Source: Actinobacteria bacterium OV450 (GTDB lineage Bacteria > Actinomycetota > Actinomycetes > Streptomycetales > Streptomycetaceae). Taken from it: DNA of 41,920 bases. Below the pieces are notes generated by a model. That model saw only the letters and a list, made by a program, of their open reading frames with translations. It was not told the DNA's origin and did not search any database. The translations under genes were made by a program, and so were the position numbers. The DNA is taken from the NCBI GenBank assembly GCA_001298555.1, contig LJCW01000374.1:1-41920 (forward strand). Direction: 5' to 3'. Below, in pieces: positions 38,317 through 41,920 of the stretch (within the stretch, counting starts at the first letter, position 1; each line of letters starts with the position of its first letter).

Positions 38317-39759
38317 GTGGGACGACATAGTCGCAAGGGGCCCGCTCCGGCCCCCGCCCCTGTCAGCCCGGCGCCGGCGGCGGAGCCCGCAGCGCCGTTC
38401 CCGTACGAGGGGCGCCTTCCGTACGCGGAACACCTCCCGTACGAGGAGCCCCGGCCGTACGAGGAGCCCCGGCCGTACGAGCAGCGGTCTGCGTACGAGG
38501 AGGGGGCCCCCCGCCCGGGGCAGCCCCCGCACCAGGAGCACCGCCCGTACGACGGGCACCGCGCGTACGGGCAGGAACAGCCGCGCGGCGGCCACCCCGA
38601 GCAGCGCGAGCCCGGCGGCGCCTGGGGCGAGGGGCCCGGCACGGTCTACGGGGACTGGCGCGGCGTCCCGCGGGCGCGCCCTCCGTACAGGGCGTCGGCC
38701 GCCGCCGTCCTGGACACCGACACCCCCGCCTTCGGCACCCCCGCGGTCGGCTTCCCGCAGGTGACCATCCCGCAGCCCGCCGCCGATCCCCTCACCTCCA
38801 CCGGGTCGCACCGCCGGGTCCCCGGGCCGCGTACGCCGATGGCCGCGCCCGCCGAGCCCGCGGCTCCCGCCGCACCCGTCGAGCCCGCTCCCGTCGAGCC
38901 CGCGGCGCCCGCCGAGGAGCAGCCCGTCCCCGGGCGCGGGCGCAAGGTCCGTACGTACACGGTGGTGGCCGCCGCGGCCGTCACCGCGCTCGCCGTCGTC
39001 GTCGCCGTACAGCTGGTCCCCGACGGCGAGAGCGGCTCCTCGCCCACCGCGCGCGCCGCCGGCGACACCGGCAAGCGCGCCCAGCCCGGCACGTCCGCGG
39101 CCTCCCGCTCCGACGGCCGGGCGACCCCCGCCGCACCCGCCGGACCCGCGGCGGAGCTGTCGTACGAGCAGAAGATGGCCCAGCAGTTCCCCATCGACGA
39201 GAAGCTGAAGGGGCCCGGGACCTTCGACACCGTCCCCGGGGTGGCGCCGGCGCCCGGCAAGGGCAAGAAGATCCGCTACCGGGTCGACGTCGAGCAGGGG
39301 CTGAACCTGGACGCGCAGCTGTTCGCCGAGGCCGTCCACCGCACCCTCAACGACGACCGCAGCTGGGGCCACGGCGGGACGAAGACCTTCGAACGGGTTC
39401 CGGGCGGCGAGGCCGACTTCGTGATCACGCTGGCCAGCCCCGGCACCACCGGCGTGTGGTGCGCCAAGTCCGGTCTGGACACGACCGTCGACAACGTCAG
39501 CTGCGATTCCGCCTCCACCGAGCGGGTCATGATCAACGCGTACCGGTGGGCGCAGGGATCGACGACGTACGGGGCGGACCAGATGTTTGCGTACCGGCAG
39601 ATGCTCATCAACCACGAGGTCGGCCACCGGCTCGGGCACGGGCACGTGAACTGCCAGACCCCGGGCGCGCTCGCGCCGATCATGCAGCAGCAGACGAAGT
39701 CCCTCGACATCGGCGGAATCCAGTGCAAAGCCAACCCCTGGGTATTCCCCGGGAGTTGA
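38317..39759 (+). CDS. DUF3152 membrane-anchored metalloprotease-like protein
   Basis: The protein has 480 residues from the GTG at 38317. Residues 25-85 carry Tyr repeats (PYEEPRPYEEPRPYEQ and RPYDGHRAYG), partly from an 18-bp tandem repeat. One membrane helix (VVAAAAVTALAVVVAVQLV, about 215-235) exposes the C-terminal domain. That domain has the extended zinc motif HEVGHRLGHGH (433-443) and Cys residues (VWCAKSGL, NVSCDS, NCQTPG, IQCKANPW) able to form disulfides. It ends APIMQQQTKSLDIGGIQCKANPWVFPGS. It is likely an outer metallopeptidase. The N-terminal Tyr-rich tail may be modified inside the cell. Confidence 0.9.
   Translation: MGRHSRKGPAPAPAPVSPAPAAEPAAPFPYEGRLPYAEHLPYEEPRPYEEPRPYEQRSAYEEGAPRPGQPPHQEHRPYDGHRAYGQEQPRGGHPEQREPGGAWGEGPGTVYGDWRGVPRARPPYRASAAAVLDTDTPAFGTPAVGFPQVTIPQPAADPLTSTGSHRRVPGPRTPMAAPAEPAAPAAPVEPAPVEPAAPAEEQPVPGRGRKVRTYTVVAAAAVTALAVVVAVQLVPDGESGSSPTARAAGDTGKRAQPGTSAASRSDGRATPAAPAGPAAELSYEQKMAQQFPIDEKLKGPGTFDTVPGVAPAPGKGKKIRYRVDVEQGLNLDAQLFAEAVHRTLNDDRSWGHGGTKTFERVPGGEADFVITLASPGTTGVWCAKSGLDTTVDNVSCDSASTERVMINAYRWAQGSTTYGADQMFAYRQMLINHEVGHRLGHGHVNCQTPGALAPIMQQQTKSLDIGGIQCKANPWVFPGS
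38437..38486 (+). repeat. 18-bp tandem repeat in the DUF3152 gene
   Basis: CCGTACGAGGAGCCCCGG occurs twice in a row (38437-38454, 38455-38472), followed by a partial third copy. It encodes PYEEPR units. Confidence 0.85.
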
Positions 39760-39791
39760 CGGAGGGAGGTGGTGGACGGCGGCATCTCGCG

Positions 39792-39821
39792 TTGACAACC
39801 CGTCCGGTGACCGGTCATTGT
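39792..39821 (+). promoter_or_regulatory. Promoter of the leader peptide and transporter
   Basis: A consensus TTGACA (39792-39797), an 18-base spacer and CATTGT (39816-39821) lie seven bases before the ATG at 39829. TTGACA is the best -35 box I see in the window. Confidence 0.7.
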
Positions 39822-39828
39822 TCTCCGC

Positions 39829-39924
39829 ATGTCGCACCACCACACCATCGCTGCGAGCGCCGCCATCGAGCTGGCGCTGCTCGGTGTGACCGCGCACAGC
39901 GTGGCCGACATCCTCTGTCGCTGA
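39829..39924 (+). CDS. Putative 31-residue leader peptide ending Cys-Arg
   Basis: The ORF opens with MSHHHTIAASA and ends AHSVADILCR (codons TGT CGC TGA). Its ATG lies where transcription from the promoter should begin, so it would be leaderless. Streptomyces has short leader peptides ending in CR or CP upstream of sulfur-uptake genes, and mycobacteria use cysteine-rich leader ORFs to attenuate sulfur genes. The single penultimate Cys codon fits the first group loosely. Three His codons near the start would also allow histidine sensing. The core IAASAAIELALLGV is hydrophobic, so a secreted signalling peptide is another option. Function is inferred. Confidence 0.55.
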   Translation: MSHHHTIAASAAIELALLGVTAHSVADILCR

Positions 39925-39966
39925 CGCCCACCCGATCGCGCGCGACTTCCTTCACTCCTTTCCTCC

Positions 39967-40010
39967 GCCGCGCCCGGGTGCACCCATGCCCGCAGGCGCG
40001 GCTTTCTCCT
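39967..40010 (+). terminator. Attenuator-like hairpin between leader ORF and binding-protein gene
   Basis: GCCGCGCC (39967-39974) pairs with GGCGCGGC (39995-40002), enclosing the palindrome GGGTGCACCC (39976-39985). It is followed by TTTCTCCTT. CCGCGC at 39890-39895, inside the leader ORF, could pair instead with GCGCGG (39996-40001), giving an alternative fold. Confidence 0.5.
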
Positions 40011-40120
40011 TCCACCGGCATGCAGCCGGTTCCCGACTGCTGACCGCTGCCCCTCGCGTGGCCTTTTCCCGTCGTTCGGTGCAAACAGCCGAAACTTCAC
40101 GCCGAGAGGTCCCTTTTCCC

Positions 40121-41854
40121 ATGCTCCGTCAGTCCCAGATATCGCGCCGCGTGGCCGCGGCCGCCGTCAGCATCGTCCTGGCCGGGGGCGCCGCGGCGTG
40201 CGGGCCCAAGGACGCGGCGGACCAGGCCGGCGGCCGGCCCGGCGCCACCGGCGGCGCGCCGCAGCAGGGCGGCACCCTGACCGTCCTCAACTCCGAGCCG
40301 CAGAACGACTTCGACCCGGCCCGCCTCTACACCTCCGGCGGCGGCAACGTCCCCTCGCTGGTCTTCCGCACCCTCACCACCCGCAACCGCGAGAACGGCG
40401 CCGCCGGCACCAAGGTCGTGCCCGACCTGGCCACCGACACCGGAAAGCCCAACGCCGACGCCACCGAGTGGACGTACACCCTCAAGGACGGGCTGACGTA
40501 CGAGGACGGCAGCCCGATCACCACCGCCGACATCAAGTACGGCATCGAGCGGTCGTTCGCCGCCGAGCTGTCCGGCGGAGCCCCGTACCTGCGCGACTGG
40601 CTCATCGGCGGGGAGAACTACGAGGGCCCGTACAAGGACGGCGGAAAGGGCCTCGACTCCATCGTCGTGCCCGACGCGAAGACGATCACCTTCAAGCTGC
40701 GCAAGCCGGAGGGCGAGTTCCCCTTCCTCGCCACCCAGACGCAGTTCGCACCCGTCCCCAAGGCCAAGGACACCGGCGTCAAGTACGAGGAGCACCCCGT
40801 CTCCTCGGGCCCGTACAAGGTCGTCAAGAACGAGAACGACGGCGAGCACCTCACCCTCGAACGCAACGAGCACTGGGACCCGAAGACCGACGAGGAGCGC
40901 AAGGCCTACCCGGACAAGATCGACGTCCGCTCCGGCCTCGACGCCGCCGTCATCAACCAGCGCCTGACCACCAGCTCCGGCCCCGACGCCGCCGCCATCA
41001 CCACCGACACCAACCTCGGTCCGGCCGAGCTCGCGCAGATCGGCGACAACAGGGAGCTCGCGGCACGGGTCGGCACCGGGCACTTCGGCTACACCAACTA
41101 CCTCGCCTTCAACCCGAAGGTGGCCCCCTTCGACAACCCGAAGGTGCGCCAGGCCATCTCTTACGCGATCAACCGCACCAGCGTGGTCAACGCGGCCGGC
41201 GGCTCCGCCCTCGCCGAGCCCGCCACCACCTTCCTGCCCGAGCAGAAGGCCTTCGGCTTCACCGCCTACGACCACTTCCCCGCGGGCAAGGCGGGTGACC
41301 CGGCCAAGGCCAGGGAACTGCTGAAGGAAGCCGGCTTCCCGGACGGGCTGAGCATCACCCTGACCCACTCCACCGCGCAGAACCGGCAGACCAGCCCCGA
41401 GGTCGCGACCGCCGTCCAGCAGGCGCTCGCCGCCGCCGGCATCACCGTCAAGCTGGAGGGCCTGGAGAACAACGCGTTCAACGAGAAGCGCTGGGACGCC
41501 AAGAACACGCCCGGGTTCTTCCTCTCCCGCTGGGGCGCCGACTGGCCCTCCGGCGGCCCCTTCCTCGCCCCCATCTTCGACGGCCGCCAGATCGTCACCA
41601 ACGGCACCAACTACAACCACGCCCAGCTGAACGACCCGGCCGTCAACGCGGAGATCGACGAGATCGCCAAGCTGACCGACCTCACCGAGGCCGGCAAGCG
41701 CTGGGGCGCGCTCGACAAGAAGATCGGCGAGCAGGCCCTCGACGTGCCGCTCTTCCACCCCGTCTACAAGCGGCTGGTCGGCAAGGACGTCAAGAACGTC
41801 GTGATCAGCGACTGGACCGGCGTCCTCGACATCTCGCAGGTCTCCGTCAAGTGA
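40121..41854 (+). CDS. Oligopeptide ABC transporter solute-binding lipoprotein (SBP_bac_5)
   Basis: The protein has 577 residues from the ATG at 40121. A longer frame from 39986 is not protein-like before this point. A signal peptide (RRVAAAAVSIVLAGGAAAC) ends in a lipobox with Cys at about residue 26. The mature protein shows the DppA/OppA family outline: GGTLTVLNSEPQNDFDPARLYTS, TLKDGLTYEDGSPITTADIKYGIERSF, SSGPYKVVKNE, NYLAFNPKVAPFDNPKVRQAISYAINR and the C-terminal DVPLFHPVYKRLVGKDVKNV. It binds peptides outside the membrane. Its stop overlaps the next start by GTGA. The leader suggests nutrient-controlled expression. Confidence 0.93.
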   Translation: MLRQSQISRRVAAAAVSIVLAGGAAACGPKDAADQAGGRPGATGGAPQQGGTLTVLNSEPQNDFDPARLYTSGGGNVPSLVFRTLTTRNRENGAAGTKVVPDLATDTGKPNADATEWTYTLKDGLTYEDGSPITTADIKYGIERSFAAELSGGAPYLRDWLIGGENYEGPYKDGGKGLDSIVVPDAKTITFKLRKPEGEFPFLATQTQFAPVPKAKDTGVKYEEHPVSSGPYKVVKNENDGEHLTLERNEHWDPKTDEERKAYPDKIDVRSGLDAAVINQRLTTSSGPDAAAITTDTNLGPAELAQIGDNRELAARVGTGHFGYTNYLAFNPKVAPFDNPKVRQAISYAINRTSVVNAAGGSALAEPATTFLPEQKAFGFTAYDHFPAGKAGDPAKARELLKEAGFPDGLSITLTHSTAQNRQTSPEVATAVQQALAAAGITVKLEGLENNAFNEKRWDAKNTPGFFLSRWGADWPSGGPFLAPIFDGRQIVTNGTNYNHAQLNDPAVNAEIDEIAKLTDLTEAGKRWGALDKKIGEQALDVPLFHPVYKRLVGKDVKNVVISDWTGVLDISQVSVK

Positions 41855-41920
41855 GCGCATTCGTGGACCGGCCGGCGCCGGCGGGGCCGACGGCGCCCGC
41901 GCCCGCGGCCGCAACCGGGG
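41851..41920 (+). CDS. Start of a probable peptide ABC transporter permease (partial)
   Basis: A GTG at 41851 overlaps the stop of the binding-protein gene and opens a frame (SAFVDRPAPAGPTAPAPAAATG) that runs off the window. Only an Ala/Pro-rich N-terminus is visible. By operon logic it should be a DppB/DppC-type permease, but no membrane helix has been reached. Confidence 0.5.
   Translation, partial: MSAFVDRPAPAGPTAPAPAAATG

Larger units (their letters stand above)
39760..40120. other. 361-bp leader region of the peptide transporter operon
   Basis: The gap before the solute-binding gene holds, in order, a strong promoter (39792-39821), a 31-codon ORF (39829-39924), a hairpin with a T-rich tail (39967-40010) and a weak ribosome site AGAGG ten bases before the ATG at 40121. 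Together they resemble an attenuator. Confidence 0.6.

Noticed and set aside
39829..39846. The HHH codons might be an engineered tag
   Set aside because: Only three His codons follow MS, and the natural promoter and codon context argue against a construct.
39986..40120. Longer N-terminus for the solute-binding protein
   Set aside because: The extra 45 residues precede a perfect lipoprotein signal peptide and overlap the hairpin region, so they cannot be part of the mature secreted protein.
1..41920. CRISPR arrays, prophage, insertion sequences, biosynthetic cluster
   Set aside because: I saw no regularly spaced repeats, integrase or transposase motifs, phage structural genes, PKS/NRPS modules or compositional islands, apart from the small AT-rich patch at 30753-30854.
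1..41920. tRNA or rRNA genes
   Set aside because: No cloverleaf-like segment with a GGTTCGAATCC-type T arm was found while reading the intergenic regions.

Overview
The window is a GC-rich stretch of actinobacterial chromosome, almost certainly from Streptomyces or a close relative. Third codon positions are nearly all G or C, genes often start with GTG, genes overlap by ATGA or GTGA, and several promoters put their -10 box 6 to 7 bases before the start codon, as leaderless mRNAs do. The gene order also fits: fdxA-dapC, dapE-LOG-folP2-DivIVA-tag, sigE-anti-sigma-htrA-tatB-mrp-MgtE_N/CBS-corA, and helicase-MiaE-like-DUF3107-TetR. From memory, the first three blocks resemble the M. tuberculosis Rv1177 to Rv1239 interval and the last resembles Rv3207 to Rv3213. 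I could not check this by search.

Layout. 1-1363: a fragment of a CHAP-like wall hydrolase on the minus strand abuts a membrane-anchored peptidoglycan-binding-4 protein. 1455-5055: a four-gene operon (ABC ATPase, permease, sensor kinase, response regulator) with an inverted-repeat operator in front. 5105-6903: a SirB1-like protein and a GNAT enzyme. 7021-11468: ferredoxin, DapC, a small secreted protein, a lysozyme-fold protein and DapE, so two steps of lysine/diaminopimelate synthesis lie here. 11533-15047: LOG nucleosidase, FolP2-type protein, DivIVA-like membrane protein, 3-methyladenine glycosylase and a PaaG-like crotonase. 15380-21190: DUF3117, O-methyltransferase, then an envelope-stress module (ECF sigma factor, zinc anti-sigma factor, HtrA protease, TatB) and an unknown protein.

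21295-28155: Mrp, DUF1003, a soluble PRC/MgtE_N/CBS protein, a lipoprotein, a CorA magnesium channel and a SUFU-domain protein. 28217-31707: DUF6758, a PHP phosphoesterase, MarC, a 50-residue protein and an alpha/beta hydrolase. 31810-37154: a DEAD-box RNA helicase with a long leader and an apparent CTG start, a MiaE-like ferritin-fold protein, a small membrane protein, DUF3107, a TetR regulator and a small acidic protein. 37301-39759: an alpha/beta hydrolase coupled to a membrane-anchored DUF3152 metalloprotease-like protein. 39792-41920: the start of an oligopeptide ABC transporter operon.

Most of the window is conserved core genome. I see no prophage, insertion sequence, CRISPR array, biosynthetic cluster, tRNA or rRNA. 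The best candidate for something undescribed is the leader of the peptide transporter. A near-consensus promoter drives a leaderless 31-codon ORF ending in Cys-Arg-stop, and a terminator-like hairpin follows before the solute-binding protein. Other points worth a look are the six-frame stop cluster in an AT-rich island near 30840, the CTG-started helicase with its roughly 280-base leader, a 13-C tract early in htrA, and the truncated CHAP fragment at the left edge.
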